Shown: positions 46,132 through 55,563 of the stretch, in pieces
How positions within the stretch are numbered: position 1 is the stretch's first letter
Layout: each line of letters starts with the position of its first letter
Source of the DNA: Nitrosomonas sp.
Lineage (GTDB): Bacteria; Pseudomonadota; Gammaproteobacteria; Burkholderiales; Nitrosomonadaceae
NCBI GenBank assembly: GCA_017994575.1
Contig: JAGOKN010000006.1
Coordinates: forward strand, 1-55,563
DNA length: 55,563 nucleotides
Direction of reading: 5' to 3'
The notes under the pieces: model-generated
Databases searched by the model: none
Seen by the model: only the letters and a program-made list of their open reading frames with translations
What the model was told of the DNA's origin: nothing
Program-made: the position numbers and the translations under genes

Positions 46132-47484
46132 TTACTCTTCACTCATAGATGAATGAACGCGATCTAAAATGGGCTTGAATAGATAACTCATCAACGACCG
46201 TTCACCTGTTTTAATAAATATCTCCACCGGCATACCTGCTCTAATCTGCTGATCAGATAATTGTTTCATACCTTCAGGAGTGACCTTGGCTTTTATATTA
46301 TAATAAGGCAAACCGGTACGCTCATCGGTTAAGCGATCTGCGGATACTTGGGTAACGGTTCCTGGAATATTCGGCGTCTTCTTTTGATTAAGCGCAGAAA
46401 AAATCAGATCAACATCAAGACCAATATGCACCTTGTCAATCAAATGGACAGGTACTTGTCCAGTAATCACTAATAAATCATCGCTGGGAACGATATCCAT
46501 CAACTTGAATCCTGACCCGATAACCCCTCCCTCTGTAAATACATTCATGCCCACAACAATACCATCAACAGGAGCTTTAACTTCTATGTTGGCTAACTCA
46601 AAATCCTGTCCGATCAAGCGGCTGTTCAGCGCATCCGCCTCTCGCTGAATATCTGATAATTTTTGTCGCACTTCCTTTTGGTGTTCTTGTTGCAGTTGGA
46701 TGCGGCGCTGTTGCAGCTCGGCTATCTGGCGCTGGATACGACCGATGTTACCAATATCCGCTGAAATTTCACCGGTTAGTTGAGTATACGTGCGCTCAAG
46801 ATCCAAAACACGATTGCGAGGTACAAAACCATCGTTTGCCAAATCACGCAAGTTAGAAACTTGCTCTTCTATTAATTTCAACTGCTGACTTTTACTCGCT
46901 TTTGATGCCTCAAGACCACGTAGTTGCACCTTTAACCCAGCGGAATTTTCGTCTAGAGCAGCGATCTCATGATGCAATGCTAACTTCCGCGATGTGAACA
47001 ACTGATTCTGAATGATCATGCTGTTGGCAATACGTAAATCCTCTTGTTGTGACAACAACTCGGCAGGAAATGTAATTTCATGCTTACCATCACGCTCTGC
47101 CAGCAAACGCGCTTCCACAGCACGCGCGGCGTAGAGCTGAACACGGGTTATTTCAGCTTGCGCTTTGGTTTGAATATCGTTCATGCGCACTAACACTTGG
47201 CCCAACTTAACATGATTCCCTTCCTTCACCAGAATGCTATCGATAATTCCGCCAGTTTGATGTTGCACAGCCTGAAGATTGCTTGCCACGGTCACCGTGC
47301 CTGAAATCGGCACACCTTTATCCAGAGGCGCAAATGATGCCCACAGAACAGATCCTAAAAAACCGACCAAAACAATCCACCAACCAAGTTTGGTATGAAT
47401 GGTTTCATCAGTTTCAACTAGACTGGATTTGTCGACCGGAATGCTCTCAATAATTGTCTCTTTTTCTTTAGCAACAAGCTTCAT
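46132..47484 (-). CDS. HlyD-family membrane fusion protein of a type I secretion system
   Basis: 450 residues. One membrane helix at about 33-50 (WWIVLVGFLGSVLWASFAPLDKG) anchors the protein. A lipoyl/barrel-sandwich segment (VQHQTGGIIDSILVKEGNHV), long coiled coils (about 125-285) and the second half VKAPVDGIVVGMNVFTEGGV follow. The C-terminus has the conserved GMPVEIFIKTGER. It links the ABC transporter to TolC. CAGGGAT precedes the ATG. Confidence 0.93.
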   Translation of the reverse strand: MKLVAKEKETIIESIPVDKSSLVETDETIHTKLGWWIVLVGFLGSVLWASFAPLDKGVPISGTVTVASNLQAVQHQTGGIIDSILVKEGNHVKLGQVLVRMNDIQTKAQAEITRVQLYAARAVEARLLAERDGKHEITFPAELLSQQEDLRIANSMIIQNQLFTSRKLALHHEIAALDENSAGLKVQLRGLEASKASKSQQLKLIEEQVSNLRDLANDGFVPRNRVLDLERTYTQLTGEISADIGNIGRIQRQIAELQQRRIQLQQEHQKEVRQKLSDIQREADALNSRLIGQDFELANIEVKAPVDGIVVGMNVFTEGGVIGSGFKLMDIVPSDDLLVITGQVPVHLIDKVHIGLDVDLIFSALNQKKTPNIPGTVTQVSADRLTDERTGLPYYNIKAKVTPEGMKQLSDQQIRAGMPVEIFIKTGERSLMSYLFKPILDRVHSSMSEE

Positions 47485-47543
47485 TATTATCCCTGTTCGA
47501 TGATCCGTATTTTTTCAATGAGTAATAAACGGTGATACACAAT

Positions 47544-49328
47544 CTAACTAGCTTCTGGATTAGTCGCATTAGTCGGCATTGGATTCTGAGTAGCTTGCTT
47601 CTTGGCTTCCTTCTGCGCCAGAAGTGCTTGTTGAGCTTGTTGCTGTTGCTTGTTTAAAGCCTCAATCACCTGATTGGTAGGCCCAAACAGCTTGGCTGCT
47701 CCATCCTGTAGCAATAGCAACTTACTGGTGACACTGATAATACTGGTGCGATGGGTAATTAAAACAATAGTTTTCCCACGTTTACGTAAATCAGTCAATG
47801 CAGCCAATAGCGCCTGCTCACCGACATCATCCAGATTTGAATTTGGTTCATCTAACACAATCAATGAAGGGTCATCATACATGGTGCGCGCCAAACCAAG
47901 GCGTTGTTTTTGTCCACCCGACAGGCCTGCGCCGCCATCCCCCAATGGAGTGTCATAACCTTCAGGCATATTCAAAATCATTTCATGCACGCCTGCCCGT
48001 TTGGCAGCAAGAATGACCTTTTCTGCGTCAATTTCTCCGAAACGTGCAATATTCTCGGAAACAGTGCCTGCAAATAATTCGATATCTTGTGGCAAATAAC
48101 CGACATATGGCCCCAACTCATCTTTGTTCCACAGATAAACGTCGGCACCATCCAATCGTACTTTGCCAGCCGCCGCTGGCCATACACCAACCAATAAGCG
48201 TGCCAGTGTGGATTTTCCTGAACCGCTGGGACCAATGATGCCGAGTACATCTCCAGCAGCAAGAGAAAAAGACAATCCCTTGATAACAGGAACCTTACTG
48301 CCGGGCGGGATCGCGGTCACATTTTCAACCGCAATAACACCAGTAGGTTTGGGAAGTGCCATCCCTGCCTCTCGAGCAGGATTTTGTTCAAGCAATTTGG
48401 TCAAGCGCTCATAAGCACTGCGCGTATTGCCAATCTGTTTCCAGACACTGATCAACAACTGAACCGGTGCAATGGCTCTGCCCAACAAAATTGAACCCGC
48501 AATCATCATGCCAGGGGTAATGCTGTTATCTAAAACCAGCAAAGCACCCAATCCCAACATCAGGGATTGCAATGCAACCGTACAAGATTTGGAGAGCGCG
48601 GTAACAATACCGGCTTTTTCACTGGCTTCAGCTTGCAAGTTTAAAAAACGGCTATGTAATTTGTACCATCGGGATTGAATATTTGGCAACATACCCATGG
48701 CCTCAATCACCTCAGCATTACGCAGATTATTCGATGCCACATTGGTTGAGGCAATGGCCATTGAATTTGCTTCCGCCAAAGGTTTGTGTGAGATTTTTTC
48801 GTTGATGTACGCCAGAGCAATTAATATGGCCGTGCCGCATAGCGCAAAAACGCCTAAACCAGGATGAAACATAAAGATAACGAACAAATAGATCGGAAAC
48901 CAGGGCGCATCAAAAAAAGCAAACAAAGCGTTGCCAGTCAAAAACTGCCTCAAGTTGGTTAAATCCTTCAATGCCTGCCCAGCATTGCCATCACCTTGCT
49001 TTAAACTTTGCTCAAAAGCTGCGGTATACACGCGCTTATTCAGTTTCATATCAAGCTGGGCGCCAACTCGAATCAGTACAAAGCTGCGCACATATTCCAA
49101 GGCACCCATAAAGCTATAGGCACCGATCATAATCAATGTCAGCATCAGCAAAGTCATTTCGTTGCGACTGGTTAATACGCTGTCATAAAGCTGCAGCATA
49201 TAAATGGCTGGCATGAGCATCAGCATATTGATGACCGCACTAAAAACACCAATATTACGAAAAGTTTTTTTAAAGCTGGCTAATACTTGCGCAACTTCAT
49301 TTTGTGGAGCTTTAAATTTGAATTTCAT
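47544..49328 (-). CDS. type I secretion ABC transporter (PrtD/AprD type)
   Basis: 594 residues. The N-terminal membrane domain has about five or six helices (for example 30-50 and 60-80). The ATPase has Walker A GPSGSGKST, signature LSGGQKQRLGLAR and Walker B LIVLDEPNSNLDD. It lacks an N-terminal peptidase domain, matching exporters of proteases, lipases and S-layer proteins with a C-terminal uncleaved signal. The C-terminal tail is Gln/Ala-rich. It is the first gene of the secretion operon; its likely cargo is the RTX protein at 28-30 kb. Confidence 0.93.
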   Translation of the reverse strand: MKFKFKAPQNEVAQVLASFKKTFRNIGVFSAVINMLMLMPAIYMLQLYDSVLTSRNEMTLLMLTLIMIGAYSFMGALEYVRSFVLIRVGAQLDMKLNKRVYTAAFEQSLKQGDGNAGQALKDLTNLRQFLTGNALFAFFDAPWFPIYLFVIFMFHPGLGVFALCGTAILIALAYINEKISHKPLAEANSMAIASTNVASNNLRNAEVIEAMGMLPNIQSRWYKLHSRFLNLQAEASEKAGIVTALSKSCTVALQSLMLGLGALLVLDNSITPGMMIAGSILLGRAIAPVQLLISVWKQIGNTRSAYERLTKLLEQNPAREAGMALPKPTGVIAVENVTAIPPGSKVPVIKGLSFSLAAGDVLGIIGPSGSGKSTLARLLVGVWPAAAGKVRLDGADVYLWNKDELGPYVGYLPQDIELFAGTVSENIARFGEIDAEKVILAAKRAGVHEMILNMPEGYDTPLGDGGAGLSGGQKQRLGLARTMYDDPSLIVLDEPNSNLDDVGEQALLAALTDLRKRGKTIVLITHRTSIISVTSKLLLLQDGAAKLFGPTNQVIEALNKQQQQAQQALLAQKEAKKQATQNPMPTNATNPEAS

Positions 49329-49470
49329 CTAATAAGTGGTTATGACAGAAAAATGTATGCTATGTAGGTATTATTCTAAAAAACAAAGATAGGCAAAACC
49401 CGGCTATCATAACGCATTTAATTCTCATGGAATATGCAATCTATTGAATCAGCGGCAATTATAATTGTCG

Positions 49471-50358
49471 TTAATCAGTTTTCCTAGGCAAATCTTCTTG
49501 CGCCAAACTAAACGATCTGGGGAAAAAGTTTAGATCCTGTTTGGCGTCTGAGCAATCAAATCTTAAATCCTGATTCATTCTTTCCGCCATCGCTGCGGTC
49601 CAGCTTTGATAGCGCGGCAACCATCTCAATCCCCATGTAGCCATCTGAAATAACCAGAGTGGGATAGTGAATATACGGGGTCTGCGTTTCAGTGCCGCAA
49701 ACACCCGTTTTACCATTTCACGGTAATGCAAGGTTTCCCCTCCCGTTAAATTATAGGAACGATTGGCCAAATTCAAAGCACTGATGGCAGAACAACAGGC
49801 TGAAGCGACATCTTCAACATGCACCGGTTGTCTTAATCCATAGGCCGGTCCGAGGACAGGAAAGAAACCAAATCGACGAATAAATTTTGCTATTTCAGCA
49901 ACATTCTTATCGCGTCCATAGCCATAAATCAGTGTCGGACGAAGAATGATCCAATCTATTCCATGAGCCTCTGCCCATGCTTGCACAAGCTCCTCGCCTT
50001 TTATTAATTGCAGTGCAATCTCCCTTTCGCTGAAATTCGAGGATGTTTCTTTAGTGAATCGACTGGTGGAAGATAATACAACAATCCGTTGAGCGCCACA
50101 GGCCGATAAGAGACCGAAGTACTCCGATAATACCCAGATTGGTGCAACGCATAGCCAAGTAGAAATGTTATGCATTCCCATATTCTCACTTGCTTGCTCA
50201 GATATTCCGAGTTGCTGCCACCTGATATTTGGGTGGGTTTGTGGCACCGGATGACGAGAAAAGGCAGTAATATGCCAATTATCCCGCACAAGCTGCTTGA
50301 GCAAACATTCCCCAAGCAGGCTGGTTGCCCCCAGCAATCCAATATATCGTACATTCAT
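49471..50358 (-). CDS. NAD(P)-binding SDR-type epimerase/dehydratase-like protein
   Basis: 295 residues. YIGLLGATSLLGECLLKQL at the N-terminus is a variant dinucleotide-binding glycine motif. LRPTLIYGYGRDKN and the substrate-binding VHVEDVASAC match atypical extended SDRs. The usual YxxxK catalytic pair is not visible, so it is an atypical member. Whether it works on a nucleotide sugar is inferred from the glycosyltransferase that precedes it by 6 bases. Confidence 0.75.
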   Translation of the reverse strand: MNVRYIGLLGATSLLGECLLKQLVRDNWHITAFSRHPVPQTHPNIRWQQLGISEQASENMGMHNISTWLCVAPIWVLSEYFGLLSACGAQRIVVLSSTSRFTKETSSNFSEREIALQLIKGEELVQAWAEAHGIDWIILRPTLIYGYGRDKNVAEIAKFIRRFGFFPVLGPAYGLRQPVHVEDVASACCSAISALNLANRSYNLTGGETLHYREMVKRVFAALKRRPRIFTIPLWLFQMATWGLRWLPRYQSWTAAMAERMNQDLRFDCSDAKQDLNFFPRSFSLAQEDLPRKTD

Positions 50359-50364
50359 ACTTTT

Positions 50365-51255
50365 TCAGTGCCTTACAATCAGTTGTCTCACTGCATAGAA
50401 CACAACAGTAACGCCAAAACGAAACCATATACCCACTGCAACCAATCCCATCAGTACGCTTGGATATTGTTGGCGGAAAAATTTTTGATAAAAGCGCAGC
50501 ATGCTTTTATGCTTATGCCAAGCGACGAAAAATGGACGACCCCGACTGCAAGTACCTTGAAAATGTGTAACTGGAGCATCGGGCACAAAAACAATCTTCC
50601 AGTTCTTTTGCTTAAAACGCATGCACCAATCCAAATCTTCGCAATGCAAGAAATAGCCTTCATCCCAGACGCCCACGTCTTCAATGGCTTCTCGCCGCAC
50701 CAGCATCAGCGCTCCTGAGATTGCTTCCACTTCGATAGATTCTTGAGGTAACGGTTGCTTGTGCAAATGAAAGTCAAAAAATATTTTAGGCCAATATTTT
50801 TCCAGATGATATAAGCCAAAAGCCCTGACAAAAGCACGCCACGGCGAAGGAATGGCACGCCTTCCGCCACCTTGCTCAGAGCCATCCGGATTAGTCAGAT
50901 AGCCCCCGACCATACCAATAGTTGAATCCGATTCTAATACTTGCACCAAATGTTTTAATACCCCACTTTGAAGCATACAATCCGGATTCAAAAACAGAAT
51001 GTAGGGTTGTGTTGCGGCGTTCAGTCCTTTATTACAACCAGCTGCAAAACCGATATTGCTTTCAGAGCGGATAATGCTCAGTCGGTTTTCTAAAGAGAAT
51101 TCAGACTCCAGGTTTAACACACTGGAGTCTGATGAAGCGTTATCGACCACGATAACTTGCCGTGCCTGTTCAAGCGCAGCATGAACGCATCTTGTCAGCA
51201 ACGAGCCGGCATTGTAATTGACGATAATAACCGTTACTGAATCAAGATCAAGCAT
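50365..51255 (-). CDS. family 2 glycosyltransferase (WbbL-like)
   Basis: 296 residues. VTVIIVNYNAGSLLTRC, VVDNASSDSS, GFAAGCNKGLNAA and LFLNPDC are the GT2 donor-binding motifs; GGGRRAIPSPW and ISGALMLVRREA follow. One hydrophobic C-terminal helix (about 265-290) probably binds the membrane. Such proteins add rhamnose or a related sugar to lipid-linked or secreted glycans. It overlaps no gene but is 6 bases from the SDR gene and divergent from the three-domain glycosyltransferase. Confidence 0.9.
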   Translation of the reverse strand: MLDLDSVTVIIVNYNAGSLLTRCVHAALEQARQVIVVDNASSDSSVLNLESEFSLENRLSIIRSESNIGFAAGCNKGLNAATQPYILFLNPDCMLQSGVLKHLVQVLESDSTIGMVGGYLTNPDGSEQGGGRRAIPSPWRAFVRAFGLYHLEKYWPKIFFDFHLHKQPLPQESIEVEAISGALMLVRREAIEDVGVWDEGYFLHCEDLDWCMRFKQKNWKIVFVPDAPVTHFQGTCSRGRPFFVAWHKHKSMLRFYQKFFRQQYPSVLMGLVAVGIWFRFGVTVVFYAVRQLIVRH

Positions 51256-51497
51256 ATGTAAGTATTTAGAAACTCCCTATTCAGCTTAAAGATACATTAG
51301 TAATCAGCGTCAGTCATATGATCCATATCACATCACTCTGCAATTTCTTACCGATTACCCATCTGCAATTGTGGCATGACGATCATCCCAAATTCCCTGA
51401 CCACAATGCAGTGTCATGCAATGAATCATGTTCATCAAATCGTTAGCGTTGTGCGGAAATATACATTAAAATTTTGCGCTTCGTACAGGTATAGAAC
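51256..51497. other. divergent intergenic region between glycosyltransferase operons
   Basis: 242 bp with no open frame of note. Promoters for both directions should be here, but no strong -35/-10 pair was found. Confidence 0.3.
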
Positions 51498-51743
51498 GTG
51501 TTACGCCATAATGACACCTTATTGATCTTCATTGCATCGGCTTTATTCGCAACGACCAAGGAAAAGGCCGCTCTTCCAATACTGGAAACTATTGAAATGC
51601 TTGCTGACTTTACCGATAAAAAATCTTCAATTATCAATTCCGGACAATTCAAAAGGATGATTAATCAGCTACATCCCCTTGTAATAAATCAAAGTCCGCT
51701 TCTTGGTCTCAGTCCGATTCAACCGTCTAGTAAGCCAGCATGA
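51498..51743 (+). CDS. small unknown protein coupled to the large glycosyltransferase
   Basis: 81 residues from GTG at 51498. A hydrophobic start (LLIFIASALFATTKEKAA) is followed by a polar segment. The TGA stop overlaps the ATG of the next gene as ATGA, typical of coupled translation, which supports it being a true gene. The start codon is uncertain. No family recognised. Confidence 0.55.
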   Translation: MLRHNDTLLIFIASALFATTKEKAALPILETIEMLADFTDKKSSIINSGQFKRMINQLHPLVINQSPLLGLSPIQPSSKPA

Positions 51744-54700
51744 ATATGCTTACGACGCCTGCGCAACCTCTGGTGAGCATCATCATCCGCAGCATGAATC
51801 GATCGACACTTGCAGAGGCTCTCGATTCTGTGTGCAGTCAGATTTATCCAAGCATTGAAGTCATCGTCGTCAATGCCAAAGGTGGCGATCATACCGACCC
51901 TACCTCAAACTGTAATCGATTTCCGCTGCAACTGATCAATCAGGGCGGAAAACCTATGGGACGGAGTGCTGCCGCCAATGCCGGTTTGGAAGCAGCTCAA
52001 GGGAATCTATTGGGCTTTCTCGATGATGACGACTTGTTGCTCCCTGAACATGTGACACGTCTCGTTGAAGCCTTGGATACTCATTCAATGGCTGTCGCGG
52101 CCTATTCGTGCGTACATGCGCTAGATTTTAACGGGAATTTGCTACGTGAATTTGCCACGCCATTCGATACAGTTTCGCTGCATCTAGCCAATTTCTTGCC
52201 TATCCATGCTGTTTTATTTCGCCGCCAGGCATACACAACAGGAGCCCGCTTCGATGAAGCACTGGATCTCTGCGAGGATTGGGATTTCTGGATACAGATT
52301 GCCCAACAAGGTGATTTCATTTTCGTGGATGCCATGACAGCAATTTATCGCATTGGCGGAGAGAGCGGATTTGCCATCATAGGCGATCCAGAGCTTGCCA
52401 GAGCAGCTGAACAAGCCGTTTGTGCGAAGTGGCAAATCCGCATGAATGCAGACTTGTTCTATGAAGTTGTCAATCGGGCACGCACCTTCCCAAAATTACA
52501 AGAAGCACAAGTACATAACGATCATCTTCAATTTGAAGTGAAAGATTTAAAACGCATGCTGACGGATTCGAATCGAATATTGAGCAAAGCAAATCAAGCT
52601 CAATCGGAGTTGCATCGTCTGCACGAGGATACAATCGCAATGTACGAAAATTCGCGTTCGTGGCTCATTACCAGGCCACTGCGCAAAATTTCCACTCAGG
52701 TATATTTAGCCAAGCGCGCCTGGCTTGGATTTGGTTTGTTGGATTGGCATGCACGTTTGCGGGTATTAGCTTGGCTAATGAGTGGACAAATAGCACCTGC
52801 GCGACGCAAACTATCTCTCGCCGTCCAAGCAACTGATGAGGTATCGCACCAAAGCGCATTACCAGCTGCTGCTACACCGCGTATGCACGAGAACCAGCCT
52901 TCCCTTCCGGCTTTACCGGAGCGGATCGATGTTTTGATTCCGATCTACAATGGTTTTGAATTTCTGGCGCCATTATTCGATAGCCTGGAATGTGCGCACA
53001 GCACTCCATTTCGTTTGCTGGTTTGCAATGACGCAAGCACGGACGAGCGCGTGCAACCTTGGCTGGAGCAGCGTTTACAGGATTTCCCTGATGCCATCCT
53101 GTTATGCAACGAAAACAATTTGGGATTCATAGGAACCGTCAATCGCCTGTTTGCGCAAGTAATGAATGATTTTGTGCTGCTCAATTCGGATGTGCAGGTG
53201 CCCCCATTCTGGCTTGAACGTTTGTTTGCACCGATGCTAGCAAATTCACAAGTGGCGAGCGTCACCCCATTTACCAATGCGGGTGCGATTTGCAGTTTTC
53301 CGCAATTTTTCATCGATAACGAGCTGCCACAAGGACTGAATGCACTGGCAGTGGATACGGTGCTTGCACGCCTTAAGGATGTGACAGCCATTGAGATCTC
53401 ATCAGGAGTCGGCTTTTGCATGGCCATTCGCTGGGAAGTTGCAAAACGCATCGGTTTATTTGATCCTATTTTTGGCAAGGGTTATCGCGAAGAAAATGAT
53501 TGGTGCGCACGAGCCAAGGCATTGGGCTACCAGCATGTTTTGGCCCCCAATCTGTTTGTATATCATAAGCATGGCGGTTCTTTTCCCTCTCAGGAGCGCC
53601 AGACGCTTGCTGATCGCAATGAAGCAATATTGCGTGCGCGTTATCCGGGATTGTTCGACTACTACGAGGATTTTATTCGACGCGACCCTATTCGACCACT
53701 CAGGGATTTTTTGTATCTGATGGTACTGGCAAAGCAAGCCGACCGCCCCGCTCTAGTGATTATTGACAACGCAATCGAAGGAGGAGCCTATGCGTATAGC
53801 CGTGAATTGATCGCTAATACTCTGGAGAGTGGAACGCCCGTTCTGCATTTACTCGATGATTTTCGTACGAGTGAATTACGCGCCGAATGGATGTCATCCA
53901 CCGAACGTTCGGTTCTGAATTTTAGCGATTACGCTGCATGGGGACGAGTGATTTCAGGCATCCAGGCAGGCAGCATTCTCATCAACAACCTTTATTCTTT
54001 CCGACAACCGATGGCGTTTTTGCATTGGCTGACTGATCAATCAGATATCGGTAATGTTCCTATCAGCATTGCTTTGCACGATTTCTTCATGCTGTGCCCG
54101 AGCCTGTTTCTCATCGATAGCGAACGCAACTATTGCGGCTTACCCGATAGCGCGACCTGCCATGATTGCTTTAGTCGCTTACCTATCGATTTCTCCGTTG
54201 GCGCTGACTCGATTGCTGAATGGCGCGCAACCTGGAAAAAGGCGCTGGCAATGATCGATAGCATAGTGGCATTCTCTAACAGTACGCGCGATTTATTCAT
54301 CCGCATCTATCCTGAATATGCCGAAAAAGTCGTGGTACAACCACACTCTATGGCACGCTTCCGCCACCATTCTATTTCGGTGGATCTAAACAAGCCGCTG
54401 CATATCGGTGTCGTTGGATCAATCGGTTGGCAGAAAGGCTGGAACATTGTCAAGCAATTATGCGAGGAAATCGATTCACGTCGCTTGCCGTATCGAGTCA
54501 CGGTCATTGGCGCCATGGTGCCGAATTTTTCCGCCGATTGCCTGAATGTAACAGGGCGCTATGAAAGAACCGCCTTGGCATCAGCCATTGAGCAATCGGG
54601 TGCGAATATCTTTCTGTTTCCATCGATCTGGCCGGAGACCTTTTCCTATGTTGCGCACGAATTAATGGCTTGCGGCGTTCCGCTGTGCTGTTTCAATCTC

Positions 54701-54850
54701 GGGGCTCCTGCCGAAGCAGTGGCGAATTACTCTACCGGATTGTTGCTAGACTACCAAGCCTCACCCGCTATGCTGCTCGAGCAGATGGAAAATTTTCGTG
54801 CACAGCTTTTGCATATGCGCAAGGAGAATGAGTGCCAATCTGCTGGTTGA
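51740..54850 (+). CDS. three-module glycosyltransferase (GT2-GT2-GT4)
   Basis: 1036 residues with three transferase modules. Module 1 (about 10-245) is GT2: VSIIIRSMNR, FLDDDD at 93-98, CEDWDFW. A coiled linker (252-300) and the NSRSWLITRPLRK junction follow. Module 2 (about 395-640) is GT2-like: IDVLIPIYNG, NDASTD (430-435), LLNSDVQ, and REENDWC. Module 3 (about 665-1030) is GT4-like: GVVGSIGWQKGW and PSIWPETFSYVAHELMACGVP with the E-x7-E pair. No membrane segments. Such proteins build glycans with several sugars; the acceptor is unknown. Coupled to the 81-aa gene by ATGA. Confidence 0.9.
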   Translation: MNMLTTPAQPLVSIIIRSMNRSTLAEALDSVCSQIYPSIEVIVVNAKGGDHTDPTSNCNRFPLQLINQGGKPMGRSAAANAGLEAAQGNLLGFLDDDDLLLPEHVTRLVEALDTHSMAVAAYSCVHALDFNGNLLREFATPFDTVSLHLANFLPIHAVLFRRQAYTTGARFDEALDLCEDWDFWIQIAQQGDFIFVDAMTAIYRIGGESGFAIIGDPELARAAEQAVCAKWQIRMNADLFYEVVNRARTFPKLQEAQVHNDHLQFEVKDLKRMLTDSNRILSKANQAQSELHRLHEDTIAMYENSRSWLITRPLRKISTQVYLAKRAWLGFGLLDWHARLRVLAWLMSGQIAPARRKLSLAVQATDEVSHQSALPAAATPRMHENQPSLPALPERIDVLIPIYNGFEFLAPLFDSLECAHSTPFRLLVCNDASTDERVQPWLEQRLQDFPDAILLCNENNLGFIGTVNRLFAQVMNDFVLLNSDVQVPPFWLERLFAPMLANSQVASVTPFTNAGAICSFPQFFIDNELPQGLNALAVDTVLARLKDVTAIEISSGVGFCMAIRWEVAKRIGLFDPIFGKGYREENDWCARAKALGYQHVLAPNLFVYHKHGGSFPSQERQTLADRNEAILRARYPGLFDYYEDFIRRDPIRPLRDFLYLMVLAKQADRPALVIIDNAIEGGAYAYSRELIANTLESGTPVLHLLDDFRTSELRAEWMSSTERSVLNFSDYAAWGRVISGIQAGSILINNLYSFRQPMAFLHWLTDQSDIGNVPISIALHDFFMLCPSLFLIDSERNYCGLPDSATCHDCFSRLPIDFSVGADSIAEWRATWKKALAMIDSIVAFSNSTRDLFIRIYPEYAEKVVVQPHSMARFRHHSISVDLNKPLHIGVVGSIGWQKGWNIVKQLCEEIDSRRLPYRVTVIGAMVPNFSADCLNVTGRYERTALASAIEQSGANIFLFPSIWPETFSYVAHELMACGVPLCCFNLGAPAEAVANYSTGLLLDYQASPAMLLEQMENFRAQLLHMRKENECQSAG

Positions 54851-55020
54851 AATAGCTACTGACCCAAACAATTTGCGACAGAGATCAAATATTCAGATTT
54901 ACGGATCATCGTTAAGATTCAATTCTGGATTATTAGTTATGGCCTGGGCTGGTACACTAAGATTATTATTTTTAACCTCTTTTTCTTACAAAAGAACAGT
55001 CACTTTTTCTATAACCCATA

Positions 55021-55473
55021 ATGACAATATCAGTAAAACGCTTGCTTGGTTGGATTTTACGGTTGATTGTTCGAGATTCACAAAAACAAGAAGCATGCAG
55101 GCAATGGGCAAGGCGCGTTCGCTTCTCATCGGGCATGAGCAAGCAGAGCTGGTTCGACAACGGCTATCTTCATCTTCCGGAAGTCCAAATAAAGTCGCAA
55201 GGAACCATCCATAGTGCAGTGCTGCGCGCTATTGCAGTGTCGCCTCAGTACGTTTTTGCGCTTGAACAACTGGATCCCCCGATATCAGCTCCCATCATAA
55301 ATGAAGCGGAAGATAGGCGGCTGACATTTTGCTGCAACATTTGCGGTGCCATGAATACAGACGTTGCGCTCAATCTCGTCAGTGAGCGCGAAGCGCCATC
55401 TTGTAAAAAATGTGGATCAAGTCTGCGAGTGCGTTCAGTAGTCGGTCCTGCGAAACGCTTGGAAACCCTATAA
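55021..55473 (+). CDS. small protein with four-cysteine zinc-like motif (possibly truncated)
   Basis: 150 residues. The second half has CNICG and CKKCGSSLRVRSVV about 30 residues apart, similar to the zinc-binding N-terminal segment I associate with some glycan-modifying methyltransferases. The methyltransferase domain itself does not follow; the frame stops at 55473 and no clear continuation is seen in the remaining 90 bases. It may be a stand-alone zinc-ribbon protein or a broken gene. Start ATG lacks a clear ribosome-binding site. Confidence 0.5.
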   Translation: MTISVKRLLGWILRLIVRDSQKQEACRQWARRVRFSSGMSKQSWFDNGYLHLPEVQIKSQGTIHSAVLRAIAVSPQYVFALEQLDPPISAPIINEAEDRRLTFCCNICGAMNTDVALNLVSEREAPSCKKCGSSLRVRSVVGPAKRLETL

Positions 55474-55563
55474 ATGTTCGAATGCATGCGAATTAGCAAA
55501 CGCTGAAATTCCTGGGAAATTATAATATAGGCATCAAAAGCTGAGGGAATTAGGGGAAACTTA

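Noticed and set aside
54798-55214. 138-codon plus frame between the large glycosyltransferase and the last gene
   Set aside because: It overlaps the end of one gene and the start of the next in another frame, with no domain features.

Overview
The window reads as chromosomal DNA of a betaproteobacterium, most likely an ammonia oxidiser of the Nitrosomonas group. This is inferred from protein resemblance, gene order and the Calvin-cycle block, not from a database search. Three conserved neighbourhoods support it: def-fmt-rsmB-DUF4390-ntrY-ntrX facing lysM-dprA-smg-topB, then aroA-cmk-rpsA-ihfB-lapA-pyrF, and rpmH-rnpA-yidD-yidC-mnmE.

Left part (1-16 kb). The window opens in the end of argA, followed by the yggX-like gene. 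A frame-broken small membrane gene and a large hairpin follow. Next comes a minus-strand carbon-metabolism block tkt-gap-pgk-pyk-fba, which can serve the Calvin cycle as well as lower glycolysis. A good sigma-70-type promoter and a palindrome lie in front of tkt. Upstream on the same strand are ntrX/ntrY (a two-component pair whose regulator has a dead-looking AAA+ domain), DUF4390, rsmB, fmt and def.

Middle part (16-27.5 kb, mostly plus strand). Housekeeping genes for a LysM envelope protein, DprA, Smg, topoisomerase III, AroA, CMP kinase, ribosomal protein S1, IHF-beta, a short LapA and PyrF. Clear hairpin terminators follow ihfB and the 82-aa minus-strand membrane gene. A 147-bp inverted-repeat element begins inside the pyrF stop codon.

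Surface and secretion part (27.5-35.7 kb and 44-55.5 kb). A 761-aa cysteine-free acidic RTX/S-layer-like protein has its own terminator. It is divergent from an operon for a Wzm/Wzt-type polysaccharide ABC exporter and a methyltransferase-GNAT fusion. A complete type I secretion system (ABC ATPase, HlyD adaptor, TolC) lies about 15 kb away, beside glycosyltransferases that include a 1036-aa protein with three transferase modules. Together they suggest a secreted surface layer anchored to, or coated by, an exported polysaccharide; this link is inference.

Between these lie an orphan response regulator, the rpmH-mnmE block, and a GAF-PAS-GGDEF-EAL protein flanked on both sides by decayed insertion sequences. 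The 1.2-kb stretch 43.03-44.24 kb is a graveyard of IS21-, IS5- and IS1595-type debris plus a small inverted-repeat element. No tRNA, rRNA or CRISPR array was recognised.
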